Numbered from the stretch's first letter, positions 37,323-45,448 are shown. The stretch is DNA of 64,000 bases from an uncultured Fibrobacter sp. (GCA_946414025.1 CAMKMX010000002.1:1-64000); one strand, 5' to 3'. A program made the numbers and translations. The notes: generated from the letters alone by a model not told the origin.

Positions 37323-37685
37323 ATGAAAGCAGGAACCTTTTTAGTCGGTGCGATTGCCGGTGCTGCCGCCGCCGTCGCTTTATCCAAGAAGTTCATGGGC
37401 GGCAAGTGCGCCTGTTCTGAGGCGGCTGGTGCCGACGAAAATCCGGCCTTGAAAGAAGCCGAACAGGCTGTGGACACCCTCCGCGGTTCTGTAGATTGCC
37501 TGCGCAAGGAACTGAACAACCGCATTGAATCGGAACAGACCTATGCCGCCAAGTGCGAAGAACTCAAGGATCAGGTGGCCAAGCAGGGCGTGGAAATTGA
37601 CAACCTGAAGAACATCATCGACGCGAATAACGCCCAGACCAAGAAACTCGAAGACGAGCTGGAGCAGAACAAGGCCGGAAAGTAA
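37323..37685 (+). CDS. Small membrane-anchored coiled-coil protein
   Basis: 120 aa, no family recognised. A glycine/alanine-rich N-terminal hydrophobic segment (FLVGAIAGAAAAVAL) is followed by basic residues and two close cysteines (KCACSE), then from about residue 40 to the end a Glu/Lys-rich heptad-like region (KEAEQAVDTLRGSVDCLRKEL, and LKDQVAKQGVEIDNLK). It resembles YtxH-type small envelope proteins in layout only. AAGGAG precedes the ATG at good spacing, and its codon use matches the core genes. It is the last gene of the GC-rich part. Confidence 0.6.
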   Translation: MKAGTFLVGAIAGAAAAVALSKKFMGGKCACSEAAGADENPALKEAEQAVDTLRGSVDCLRKELNNRIESEQTYAAKCEELKDQVAKQGVEIDNLKNIIDANNAQTKKLEDELEQNKAGK

Positions 37686-37695
37686 CCGCTTTTGA

Positions 37696-37776
37696 GCGCT
37701 GCCCGAGCAGTTAGGGTAACATGCACGTGTCATCCTGAGCGGAGCAACGAAGTTGCGAAGTCGAAGGATCCAGCGC
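37696..37776. repeat. Palindromic dispersed element, sister of 5346-5428
   Basis: Inverted ends GCGCTG (37696-37701) and CAGCGC (37771-37776) enclose GTCATCCTGAGCG, a hairpin GCAAC-gaa-GTTGC and GTCGAAGGATC. The core is shared with 5346-5428, while the internal hairpin differs. Confidence 0.7.
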
Positions 37777-37787
37777 AGAATAAGTAG

Positions 37788-37817
37788 GCGTCAGGAGAAA
37801 TTCTCCTGGCGCTTTTT
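37788..37817 (+). terminator. Intrinsic terminator
   Basis: An 11-bp stem, GCGTCAGGAGA with TCTCCTGGCGC (one G-T pair), is followed by TTTTT. It would end the transcript of the 37323-37685 gene. Confidence 0.85.
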
Positions 37818-37861
37818 CAAAACGGTGCTATGAATATGACGGCGTTTTTGTGCATTGCGCT

Positions 37862-37878
37862 GTATTCAAACTGTATTC
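37862..37878 (+). promoter_or_regulatory. Paired GTATTC box, degenerate copy
   Basis: GTATTC-AAACT-GTATTC has the 11-bp period of the other boxes (see 41482, 45343, 45449, 58817, 58865) and is followed by the same AAAA and GATAATGA-like bases. No clear promoter follows; a weak TTGATG begins 76 bp downstream and TAGATA lies 19 bp after it. It looks like the left-over end of another copy. Confidence 0.5.
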
Positions 37879-38186
37879 AAAATTATTTGTTTTGTGAAAA
37901 ACGATAATGATCATGCGTTGAAATACAAGTGTAAAGAAGAGTGGGATGGATTATTTGATGGAAAAAGGTTCCCCTGAAATAGATAAATTAGTTCCTGGAC
38001 ATATAATGATTGACTTAAAAAATAAATTTCCAAAATCACGATAGAAGATGTTATGCATGACTGTTTAGGCAATCAGGCCGGGTGCTTGTATAAACTGTTT
38101 TGCCATTGAAACAGCGAAAGTAAACAGTGAAGTAAAACATCTTCTTTTATTTTTTAAAACGCCTACTGGCACCTGTGTTCGCGCTT

Positions 38187-39878
38187 TTACTCAAACCACA
38201 TATTGTAACCAAGAACAACATTTCCGCTTCCAGAATTTGCGTAGCGTTTAATCCTTATTTTTAGATTACTACTGGAACTCGCTGTAAAATCAACAACTTC
38301 AAATGGATTTTTTGCACTTGATGATGAAGCAATAATAGATCCATCCTGAATTACATATAAATCTATATCTTGCGAAATATTTTTATTTACAAAAACATAA
38401 CTACCAGGAACAAGCCATGAAATCGCGATACGATATCTCTTATTTTTTACAATGTTTGATTCTGTGAAAACAATGGAATCACCAGTAAAGCAGCATGAGT
38501 TAGCGCCTCGCCAATACCTAGACCGAGTATTCCAACCCATGTTTTTATAAAGAGGAATTCCTTTGGCCGCTTTACTGCTATTATCTTGATCATAAGAAGA
38601 TGCGTTGCCGATAGGTTTAGTACTCGCGGTAATCATCAGTGCCTTCGCCATTTCTGGATGATGTTTGAAGAAAGGGTGTTGCTGTAATATATCCGCAAAA
38701 ACGCCCGCTGAAAAAGCGGTCGCAGCGCTTGTTCCTCGTGTCACCCCATTATAAGTTGTTCCATTGTCATCCACAAAATGGGCATCATTGGGGAAAGAAA
38801 AATAGTCGTATGTCGCTATTTCAGGTTTTTGATTTTTTACTTGAGAATTTTTCCAGCGAGAAAAAGTTTCATAATTATTCGTAAAAGGGTATACGCCTCC
38901 AACAGTAACAGCATTTAGCGCTTTCCCTGGAGTTGTTACATAAAATGAACCCGATGACGAATTCTGATTCCCTGAGGCAACAAAAGAGGTGATATCATTT
39001 GCGTATATAAAATTGTCTAAGTTACGATCGTTTGTTGTGTAAGTGGAATCACTACTTCCCGAATAGGAATGAAACCCTATTTCTACCTGGGGTGTCAAGG
39101 AAGAAATATTAGGAGATTCTCCTTTTGGATACTGATACAAGATTGCATTCGGTGCTGTTGTCTGAAAAACGCGAACCATTGATGTCGCATGACTCGTAAT
39201 ACCATTCGCACACGAGCTATTCTGCACAAAATTCGATGTATTTATTACAGATAATTTTGGGCACCCATTTTCGGCAAAATATACACCTATCCCGCTGCCT
39301 TTATAGCCATTGGTAAAAGCCCATGTAGAAACCGTTGTTGTATCAAGGATACTTGTATAAACTGCGGCATCTTGTGCAGACACAATTTCACTAATGTAAA
39401 CAGGCGTTACCCCATTCAACAAGGAAATAATTTCTTCTGCCGTAAGTGACGCCGTGTAACTTGGACTATAAAATGTTCCATTTGTTTCAATATTATTAAA
39501 GTAATCTTCTTCAGAAACGGTTACCCCATTCAACCAATACTGCCGCACTCCATTTTCAAAACGATATTCGGCAGAAACGGTCTGTTCATCCTTTTCTGGG
39601 ATATCCAAAAAAGAAACAAGAACATCCATTTTCTCCTGTCGTAAAACAAACGAATAGGGTGTTGCTAAATGACCTTGCTTCTTTTTTCTTCCTAGCACAT
39701 CATAACTTGGGGCTATCATATTCCGTTCTAAGTTCGAAGGTGTGGCCGCGTCTAGAAATTCTTGAACTTTAGGTGAAACAGAACTATGCGGCTCATATGG
39801 AGGCAAATAAGAGTCCTTTTCCTCATCTGCCCACAGCACTGATAAAGCGATTGCGATGCCAAGCAAAATTCTTTTCAT
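38187..39878 (-). CDS. Secreted subtilisin-like (S8) peptidase with altered catalytic Asp
   Basis: 563 aa. The signal peptide is MKRILLGIAIALSVLWA. A propeptide-like part runs to about residue 150. The peptidase domain has the His motif in ITSHATSMV (about 229), the oxyanion Asn in SGNQN (about 304) and the nucleophile in RGTSAATAFSAG (about 381). At the place of the catalytic IDTG motif it reads FAENG (about 201), so Glu may replace Asp; activity is uncertain. The C-terminal beta domain ends NVVLGYNMWFE. Third gene of the TIGR02147 operon, directly after the lipoprotein. Its last 20 codons recur as a relic at 58996-59064. Confidence 0.75.
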   Translation of the reverse strand: MKRILLGIAIALSVLWADEEKDSYLPPYEPHSSVSPKVQEFLDAATPSNLERNMIAPSYDVLGRKKKQGHLATPYSFVLRQEKMDVLVSFLDIPEKDEQTVSAEYRFENGVRQYWLNGVTVSEEDYFNNIETNGTFYSPSYTASLTAEEIISLLNGVTPVYISEIVSAQDAAVYTSILDTTTVSTWAFTNGYKGSGIGVYFAENGCPKLSVINTSNFVQNSSCANGITSHATSMVRVFQTTAPNAILYQYPKGESPNISSLTPQVEIGFHSYSGSSDSTYTTNDRNLDNFIYANDITSFVASGNQNSSSGSFYVTTPGKALNAVTVGGVYPFTNNYETFSRWKNSQVKNQKPEIATYDYFSFPNDAHFVDDNGTTYNGVTRGTSAATAFSAGVFADILQQHPFFKHHPEMAKALMITASTKPIGNASSYDQDNSSKAAKGIPLYKNMGWNTRSRYWRGANSCCFTGDSIVFTESNIVKNKRYRIAISWLVPGSYVFVNKNISQDIDLYVIQDGSIIASSSSAKNPFEVVDFTASSSSNLKIRIKRYANSGSGNVVLGYNMWFE

Positions 39879-39879
39879 T

Positions 39880-40542
39880 TTATTTACCCTCCATACACCA
39901 TTGTTTCATTTTTTGAGCATTCACATTCAAAATATTTGCCACGCTATCCGACAAATGCTCTAAAGATGTCGAACAGGTCAAATGCAAGTTATTTTCTCCA
40001 CAATCTGCCTTATGGCGATACAGGATTCCTCCCTCACTTTCGCACGATTGTTCAAAAACAGAAAGGTCCTTTTCACAATTCATCGCATTATGGTAGTCGT
40101 TGTCCAATTTCGTATGGTAAACAACGCCATTTTCACTCGCCGTCATAAAAAATGTCTGCGTAAATTCGCCAACATTCTCTACACTCTTTGATGTTTGCAC
40201 GCCAAAATCATATTGATGGACACGAACGTAGCAGATAAAGAAGGGGTCGTATTCTTCGACAGAGAAATAGTCATCACCTACATCGGAGAAAGTGATTGCG
40301 TACCAAAAGTCTGTCGAATCCATTGCATAGTCACCGATATCGGCAGGCGTAACATCGGCAAAAATCTGGATGGAATCTACCTTGCTTTCCATAATCGCCT
40401 TTTCGTCGGCAGAATAATCTGCAACGGCATTGTCATCCACAGTTCCACCAGCCGTAGAAGTCTCTGAACAGGCAACAAGAGCCAATAATAAACCAATATG
40501 CGCAAGAGAGAAAAAGGTATTATAGAATAGTTTATTTTTCAT
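39880..40542 (-). CDS. Lipoprotein of unknown function in the TIGR02147 operon
   Basis: 220 aa from the ATG at 40542, with GGGAGT well placed upstream; an ATG at 40554 is also in frame. The start lies within the end of the TIGR02147 gene, so the two are coupled. The signal peptide ends in a lipobox (ALVACSE). The mature part is rich in Asp and Ser at first and has four or more cysteines in its C-terminal half (CEKDLSVFEQSC, ADCGEN, LTCST). No family recognised. The overlap and shared strand suggest one functional unit with the TIGR02147 protein and the subtilase. Confidence 0.7.
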   Translation of the reverse strand: MKNKLFYNTFFSLAHIGLLLALVACSETSTAGGTVDDNAVADYSADEKAIMESKVDSIQIFADVTPADIGDYAMDSTDFWYAITFSDVGDDYFSVEEYDPFFICYVRVHQYDFGVQTSKSVENVGEFTQTFFMTASENGVVYHTKLDNDYHNAMNCEKDLSVFEQSCESEGGILYRHKADCGENNLHLTCSTSLEHLSDSVANILNVNAQKMKQWCMEGK

Positions 40543-41368
40543 TTTCACTCCCATCCAATTTCTGTGTCAGCGGAAACAACTGCAGGTTCAGCCGCAGCAC
40601 CCGTTCCACCTTGTCGTCTTTCAAAATGATATCCTGAACCTGTTCGCGACATTTTCGCAGGACTTCCACAATCTTGCCATAGGCATCGTTTGACACTCCC
40701 ATGGTGATTCCCGATATAAAGCGTTCCTCCGCCGAAAAACGGTCAATGGCATCAACGGCAAAACTTGCCATTTGCCTGTTCATGGAGCGCACTGCCAGGG
40801 AAATCGACTGTGTGTCACCAGCAATCAACTTGTCCGTCTGCGCATATGTGCTGTCTCCTACCCTCTTGAGGAATCCCGAATCAACCTGAAACTTGATCGA
40901 GTCCATAATTTCCCTGGCAGAAACTTTGTTAACGCACTTGTTCGCAATCTCCTTTGGCATTGCCCCCGGCATGGCAGGGGCAAGTTCGCGTACCACCGGA
41001 TGGACCCAAGAATCGTAATACTTATACGCCTCTGCACCGACAAGGTTCACCTTGTTTGCATTGGCGATGGACTGCATCTCGGCATAGGCGTAGCGTCTTT
41101 TTTCATCGGTCTTTGCCTGCGTATAGGTCACCATATTGAAGAAGTAGTCCCGTTCCATGCCGACAAAATTGAAGGCATCCGCCACCTTGACGGTCGCTTT
41201 TTTCCCAAGGTTCGCCTTACCCTCGCAAACTTGTTTCATGAACACCGGCGAGGCAAACCCTGCCATTTTTGAATAGTCTCGCCACGAGAATGCCGATGTG
41301 CGCTTTTTCCAGTCATAAAAATCCTGTAAGAAACGCCTGTAATCTTGATATTTTAATATGGATTCCAT
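40532..41368 (-). CDS. TIGR02147 family protein (Fibrobacter paralogous family)
   Basis: 278 aa, the typical length of this family, which is strongly expanded in Fibrobacter and is of unknown function. The start YQDYRRFLQDFYDWKKRTS, then FSWRDYSKMAGFASPVFMKQVCEGKANLG and GMERDYFFNMV, are its conserved blocks. The segment about 28-70 looks like a helix-turn-helix (KMAGFASPVFMKQVCEG), so a DNA-binding regulator is plausible but inferred. The ATG is only 7 bases past a TAGATT -10 box, with no Shine-Dalgarno, so the mRNA may be leaderless. First gene of an operon with a lipoprotein and a subtilase. A fragment of a second copy lies at 58606-58725. Confidence 0.88.
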   Translation of the reverse strand: MESILKYQDYRRFLQDFYDWKKRTSAFSWRDYSKMAGFASPVFMKQVCEGKANLGKKATVKVADAFNFVGMERDYFFNMVTYTQAKTDEKRRYAYAEMQSIANANKVNLVGAEAYKYYDSWVHPVVRELAPAMPGAMPKEIANKCVNKVSAREIMDSIKFQVDSGFLKRVGDSTYAQTDKLIAGDTQSISLAVRSMNRQMASFAVDAIDRFSAEERFISGITMGVSNDAYGKIVEVLRKCREQVQDIILKDDKVERVLRLNLQLFPLTQKLDGSENEK

Positions 41369-41375
41369 GCTAGTA

Positions 41376-41404
41376 AATCTAAGCTACAAAAACAGGAAAG
41401 TCAA
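41376..41404 (-). promoter_or_regulatory. Promoter of the TIGR02147 operon
   Basis: On the minus strand TTGACT (41404-41399) and TAGATT (41381-41376) are 17 bp apart. TTG-N20-TAnnTTT also fits the Bacteroidota-type consensus. The spacer contains TTTTTGTAG, which recurs in the two other promoters at 45513 and 58959 as TTTGCAG. The ATG follows after 7 bases. Confidence 0.7.
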
Positions 41405-41441
41405 CACTTTTCAATACAAAAAGTGCTTTTTGTTTACGTTT

Positions 41442-41457
41442 GATAACATTTGTTATC
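41442..41457. promoter_or_regulatory. 16-bp palindrome GATAACA-TT-TGTTATC
   Basis: Perfect 7-bp arms lie between the paired GTATTC box and the -35 of the TIGR02147 promoter. A degenerate copy occurs at the same relative place in the 58.9-kb region (GATAATGAATGTTGTC), while the 45.4-kb promoter lacks exactly this 30-bp part. Likely an operator. Confidence 0.55.
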
Positions 41458-41481
41458 GCTTTTCGTAAAATTTAAAATTTT

Positions 41482-41498
41482 GAATACGCTTTGAATAC
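41482..41498 (-). promoter_or_regulatory. Paired GTATTC box of the TIGR02147 promoter
   Basis: On the minus strand GTATTC-AAAGC-GTATTC then AAAA, an 11-bp direct repeat, stands 77 bp upstream of the -35 box. The same box at the same 77-bp distance stands before the TcA-like gene. Confidence 0.65.
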
Positions 41499-41570
41499 AC
41501 CGAGGGGTGAATTCAGTTCCATAATGATCAATTTGGGTCATTTGTGTAGCGAAAACCTAAAATTATAGTA

Positions 41571-41614
41571 TTTGTCCCAAAATACTTGACTTTTGTCCCA
41601 AGATTATTTATATT
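41571..41614 (+). promoter_or_regulatory. Promoter and repeated operator of the IetAS-like operon
   Basis: TTGACT (41586-41591) and TATATT (41609-41614) are 17 bp apart. TTTGTCCCAA occurs twice, at 41571-41580 and 41592-41601, 21 bp apart, flanking the -35. An inverted look-alike (TTTGGGTCA) lies at about 41532. The position suggests repression of the downstream ATPase/protease genes. Confidence 0.6.
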
Positions 41615-41637
41615 AAGGAACAAGGTAGGTCTAGTCC

Positions 41638-42678
41638 ATGAAAAAGAAGAATGTCATCAATCTGATTCGCTATTACGCCGAGAAAAACGACCCCGCATTC
41701 CGCGAGGAGGCATACGAAATAGCCCGGGATTTTGACGCTAGCGGCGATTTTCAGCTTTCGGAATACATCATGGCCCTTATGTCCAGCGCGAACGCCTTTG
41801 TGCCGCAAATGCACGAAGACCAGATGACCTTTTTCCGCAAGGTCGCCCCTTCGCACGATTCGCTGCCGCTCCCTACGCCCATTGAAAAGGACATTATCGG
41901 AATCATCAACGCCATCCAGCGGAACATGGGAATCAACAAGTTCCTGTTCCAGGGCGCACCCGGAACAGGCAAGACCGAATCCGTGCGGCAGATCGCCCGT
42001 ATTCTGGAGCGCGACCTGTTCTGCGTCGATTTCGACACCATCATCGACAGCAAGCTCGGCCAAACGCAAAAGAACATCGCCGCACTGTTCGATGAGCTGA
42101 ACCACTTTGCGCACCCCGAAAAAATTCTCGTCCTGTTCGACGAGATAGACGCCATCGCCCTCGACAGAACCAACTCTCACGACCTTCGCGAAATGGGACG
42201 TGCCACGTCGGCAATTCTCAAGGGCTTTGACAACCTGAACGAACAAATTACCATCATCGCTACGACGAACCTTTTCAAGCACTTTGACAAAGCGCTTTCA
42301 CGCCGTTTCGATTTAATTGTCGATTTCAACAGATACACGCAAGAAGACCTGCAAGAAATCGCGGAATCTATTTTGAACAGTTTCTTGACCAAGTTCAAAA
42401 TTGCCGGTCGGAACACGAGGCTATTCTTCAAGATTATCAGCAAGAACGGAAGCCTTCCTAATCCAGGTGAACTCAAGAACATCATCAAGACTGCAGTCGC
42501 CTTCAGCGATGCAAGCGTTGAGTGCGATTACCTTAGACGCCTGTACGAAAAATTCATCGGCCATATTCCGAGCGACTTGCAACAATTACAAGAACAAGGT
42601 TTCACTGTCCGCGAAATCGAAATACTTTCTGGCGTTTCAAAGAGCCAAGTCGCCAGAGCTTTACAAGGAGATAAATAA
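41638..42678 (+). CDS. ietA: AAA+ ATPase of an IetAS-type anti-phage system
   Basis: 346 aa. The AAA+ core has Walker A FQGAPGTGKTESVRQIA (about 103-118), Walker B ILVLFDEIDAIALDR (about 164), sensor-1 IIATTN and an arginine-finger-like LSRRFD. The C-terminus (about 322-343) is a helix-turn-helix-like segment, FTVREIEILSGVSKSQVARAL. It overlaps by one base the gene for a canonical S8 protease, the exact ATPase-protease pairing of IetAS systems described as anti-phage. The ATPase may sense or remodel a phage target and release the protease; the mechanism is not established. AAGGTAGG lies upstream. Naming follows pairing plus family resemblance. Confidence 0.82.
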   Translation: MKKKNVINLIRYYAEKNDPAFREEAYEIARDFDASGDFQLSEYIMALMSSANAFVPQMHEDQMTFFRKVAPSHDSLPLPTPIEKDIIGIINAIQRNMGINKFLFQGAPGTGKTESVRQIARILERDLFCVDFDTIIDSKLGQTQKNIAALFDELNHFAHPEKILVLFDEIDAIALDRTNSHDLREMGRATSAILKGFDNLNEQITIIATTNLFKHFDKALSRRFDLIVDFNRYTQEDLQEIAESILNSFLTKFKIAGRNTRLFFKIISKNGSLPNPGELKNIIKTAVAFSDASVECDYLRRLYEKFIGHIPSDLQQLQEQGFTVREIEILSGVSKSQVARALQGDK

Positions 42679-44894
42679 TGAATGACGTTCTCCTTTTAAA
42701 AGGGCGGTTTGAACATGCTCCCAACCCGACAAAGCCGGGCGCACCAAAACTCCCCAGCAAGGGTTCCGTAACGGCAGAACATGTCGCTTTACTAATTCAG
42801 GAACTTAAAATTGAGCAATCAAAATGGCTGCACGATTCAACGCTGCCTAAAGCGCTATTGGACGTGCATTATAACCGCATTATCGCCAAAAGCAACCGTA
42901 TGCATAGCATCTTTGCATTCGATTGCGACGAGCATATTGTAGGTGCAAAATTTGACAAGACAAAAACGAAACACATCATCACTTACTGTTTCGACAAAAG
43001 CGAATTCACAAAGGCGCTAGAACGGCTTGACAATTGTCAAAAAATTATTGACAACAATTTTGGAGGTGACGTCACAGCCGAAGATATCGAACAGTTATCA
43101 ACTGATACTTGGCCAATTAAGGTCATGTCCAAGTCATTGTTTATGCAGTGTATCAAGGATTGCTTCTATATAAGCCATTTTGCAAAAGACCGCGCCCCGA
43201 AAAATTTAGACGAGACCTCCCTTATTTCCATTTATGACATCGGTGAAGACGCTGTCGATTTGCTGAGAAGTTTCGGCATCGTCATAACTAACGACAGAAT
43301 CATCAATGGAACCACATTGCAATTAAATCCTCATGAAGTAAGCATCTTGAACAACAAGGCGCCTTACCTTATTGCAATGGCCGTTTCAGATATTTCCAAA
43401 TACACTAAAGACGATTTTGAAACCGCCGAAGGTGTAAAGCCTCGCATTGCCGAGCCAACAAATGAACCGATTATCGGCGTCATTGATACCGTTTTCGATA
43501 CAAACGCCTATTTTTCAAAATGGGTTGATTACGTCAACACTGTCCCCGATGAAATCGAAATCAAAAAGGAAGATTCCTTACACGGAACCACAGTTTCTTC
43601 AATCATCGTGGATGGTCCAGTGCTTAATCCGGAACTTGATGATGGCTGCGGCCGTTTTCGTGTAAAGCATTTCGGCGTCCTTGCCGGAAATGTTGGCAGT
43701 ACGTTTACCATATTAAAGACCATTAGGCAAATTGTTTCTGAAAACAAGAACATTAAAGTTTGGAACCTTTCTCTCGGTTCAATGCAAGAAATTCCCGAGA
43801 ACTATATTTCTCCAGAAGCCGCCATCCTTGACAAAATCCAATATGAAAACGATGTAACATTCATTATTGCAGGAACAAACAAGGAGCCAGAAGAAAACGA
43901 AGAAAAGCGGATTGGAGCGCCAGCAGATTCCATTAACTCCATTGTCGTTAATTCCGTAAATTTTGAAAAGAAACCTGCATCTTATACACGAACAGGCCCC
44001 GTTCTCTCATTCTACAACAAACCAGACCTCTGCTATTATGGTGGTGACTATAAGAAAAAAATGGTTGCATATGGTCCTAAAGGCACAACGCTAGTTTCAG
44101 GAACATCGTATGCAGCCCCTTGGATTGCCCGAAAAATGGCCTACTTGATTTATGTCATGGGCCTGCGTCGCGAAGTCGCCAAAGCGATGCTCATTGATTC
44201 TGCGGCTGGGTGGACTCCAAATGAAGATTCATCGACAAAAATCGGCTATGGTATCGCTCCCAGAAAGATCGACGATATCATTCGAAGTAAGGATGACGAA
44301 ATCCGGTTTATTTTGATGGGCGAATCCCAACAATACAACACCTACAACTACGGAATCCCTATTCCTGTGGCAAACGACACACACCCCTTTGTAGCAAGGG
44401 CGACACTTTGCTATTACCCCAACTGCGAACGGAACCAGGGAGTTGATTATACCAATACCGAAATGGAACTCCGATTCGGACGAATCAACGACAAGGGAAG
44501 AGTGCAAAGCATCAAGGGGAACAAGGAAGAACCTGAAGAAATTGAGGACATGAACGATTTTACCGAAGAACATGTCCGTCGGTATTTCCGCAAATGGGAC
44601 AACATTAAGTATATCGCAGACACATTTACGAGCCGCAGCAAGCCCCGCAAGGCTTACGTCAACGGCAACGGAAATTGGGGCATTAAACTCACCACAATGA
44701 ACCGTTTAAGACAGAATGATGGCGAAGGCCTCCCCTTTGGCGTAGTTGTCACACTCAAAGAACTCAACGGTAAAAATCGCATAGCTGAATTTATTCAGCA
44801 GTGCAGCCTACGTGGCTGGCTTGTGAACCGAGTGAATGTTGAAAATCTTGTTGAAGTCCGCAACAAGGCTGAAGAAGATATCGTGTGGGAATAG
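42678..44894 (+). CDS. ietS: S8 peptidase of an IetAS-type anti-phage system
   Basis: 738 aa without signal peptide, so cytoplasmic. The N-terminal part (MNDVLLLKGRFEHAPN, KPGAPKLPSKG) matches the start of the S8 family anti-phage peptidases. The triad is complete: Asp in IIGVIDTVFD (about 267), His in DSLHGTTVSS (about 301) and Ser in VSGTSYAAPWIA (about 475). The C-terminal 200 residues are family-specific and of unknown role. The start overlaps the ATPase stop (TAATG), with AAGGAG upstream. Converges with the small gene at 44907-45218. Confidence 0.85.
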   Translation: MNDVLLLKGRFEHAPNPTKPGAPKLPSKGSVTAEHVALLIQELKIEQSKWLHDSTLPKALLDVHYNRIIAKSNRMHSIFAFDCDEHIVGAKFDKTKTKHIITYCFDKSEFTKALERLDNCQKIIDNNFGGDVTAEDIEQLSTDTWPIKVMSKSLFMQCIKDCFYISHFAKDRAPKNLDETSLISIYDIGEDAVDLLRSFGIVITNDRIINGTTLQLNPHEVSILNNKAPYLIAMAVSDISKYTKDDFETAEGVKPRIAEPTNEPIIGVIDTVFDTNAYFSKWVDYVNTVPDEIEIKKEDSLHGTTVSSIIVDGPVLNPELDDGCGRFRVKHFGVLAGNVGSTFTILKTIRQIVSENKNIKVWNLSLGSMQEIPENYISPEAAILDKIQYENDVTFIIAGTNKEPEENEEKRIGAPADSINSIVVNSVNFEKKPASYTRTGPVLSFYNKPDLCYYGGDYKKKMVAYGPKGTTLVSGTSYAAPWIARKMAYLIYVMGLRREVAKAMLIDSAAGWTPNEDSSTKIGYGIAPRKIDDIIRSKDDEIRFILMGESQQYNTYNYGIPIPVANDTHPFVARATLCYYPNCERNQGVDYTNTEMELRFGRINDKGRVQSIKGNKEEPEEIEDMNDFTEEHVRRYFRKWDNIKYIADTFTSRSKPRKAYVNGNGNWGIKLTTMNRLRQNDGEGLPFGVVVTLKELNGKNRIAEFIQQCSLRGWLVNRVNVENLVEVRNKAEEDIVWE

Positions 44895-44906
44895 CTTTCC
44901 ATCTAA

Positions 44907-45218
44907 TTATGCAGTTTCGCCTGATATCCTTTGGAATTCACCAGCAAAGGTAAACTCAATATAGCCGGGATGACTTCCTTTCTGCACTTTAAATACATTA
45001 GATTCGCCCTTTATATTGGCAAAACTCATGCTGAGGTAATCTATTATTCTTTGTGATGACCATGATTCATCGCCAAATAGATTAAATTTATAGACTTTCC
45101 CATTTGTAAGAGTTATTTCCAAAAGGATGCAAGGGCGATTTTCAGAGGTTTCGCCCGCACAAGAGCATTCAGTTTGTATAACATTAAATGTGTCTATTTC
45201 TGTTCCGTGTGCATGCAT
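44907..45218 (-). CDS. Small cytoplasmic protein of unknown function
   Basis: 103 aa, no signal peptide or membrane segment and no family recognised. It starts MHAHGTEIDTFNVIQTECSCAG and has a beta-rich look (ILLEITLTNGKVYKFNLFGDESW). A good ribosome site (AAGGAG) precedes the ATG on the minus strand. Upstream at 45343-45359 lies a paired GTATTC box facing this gene. It sits between the IetAS and Tc-like operons and could be an accessory or a regulator of either. Confidence 0.6.
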   Translation of the reverse strand: MHAHGTEIDTFNVIQTECSCAGETSENRPCILLEITLTNGKVYKFNLFGDESWSSQRIIDYLSMSFANIKGESNVFKVQKGSHPGYIEFTFAGEFQRISGETA

Positions 45219-45342
45219 TTTTGTATCTCCTTAATTAGGTTACATATAAAAGATGTATTTTTTGATGAGAAATCAACATGTTTCTCTGAATATAACATTA
45301 CAGTGTGATAAAAAACACCACATAAGGAATGAAATTCTTTTT

Positions 45343-45359
45343 GAATACAGTTAGAATAC
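45343..45359 (-). promoter_or_regulatory. Paired GTATTC box facing the 44907-45218 gene
   Basis: Minus strand GTATTC-TAACT-GTATTC then AAAA. A possible -35, TTGATT (45276-45271), lies 66 bp downstream, but the -10 at the usual place is poor, so promoter assignment is uncertain. Confidence 0.55.
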
Positions 45360-45448
45360 GGCTTGTGCTATGAGCACACTAGTTCATTTGTTGGAACTCT
45401 TCATGACAAACTGAATTAAGGATTATGGAAATGAATTCACTCTTTATC

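Larger units (their letters stand above)
37686..38186. other. Intergenic boundary between core and accessory regions
   Basis: This stretch contains a dispersed palindromic element (37696-37776), an intrinsic terminator (37788-37817) and a paired GTATTC box (37862-37878). After that the DNA is AT-rich. A 32-codon open frame at 37946-38044 has no family match or good ribosome site, and I do not call it. Confidence 0.6.

Noticed and set aside
37946..38044. 32-codon open frame after a GTATTC box
   Set aside because: No family match, weak ribosome site and the surrounding DNA looks like degraded promoter sequence.
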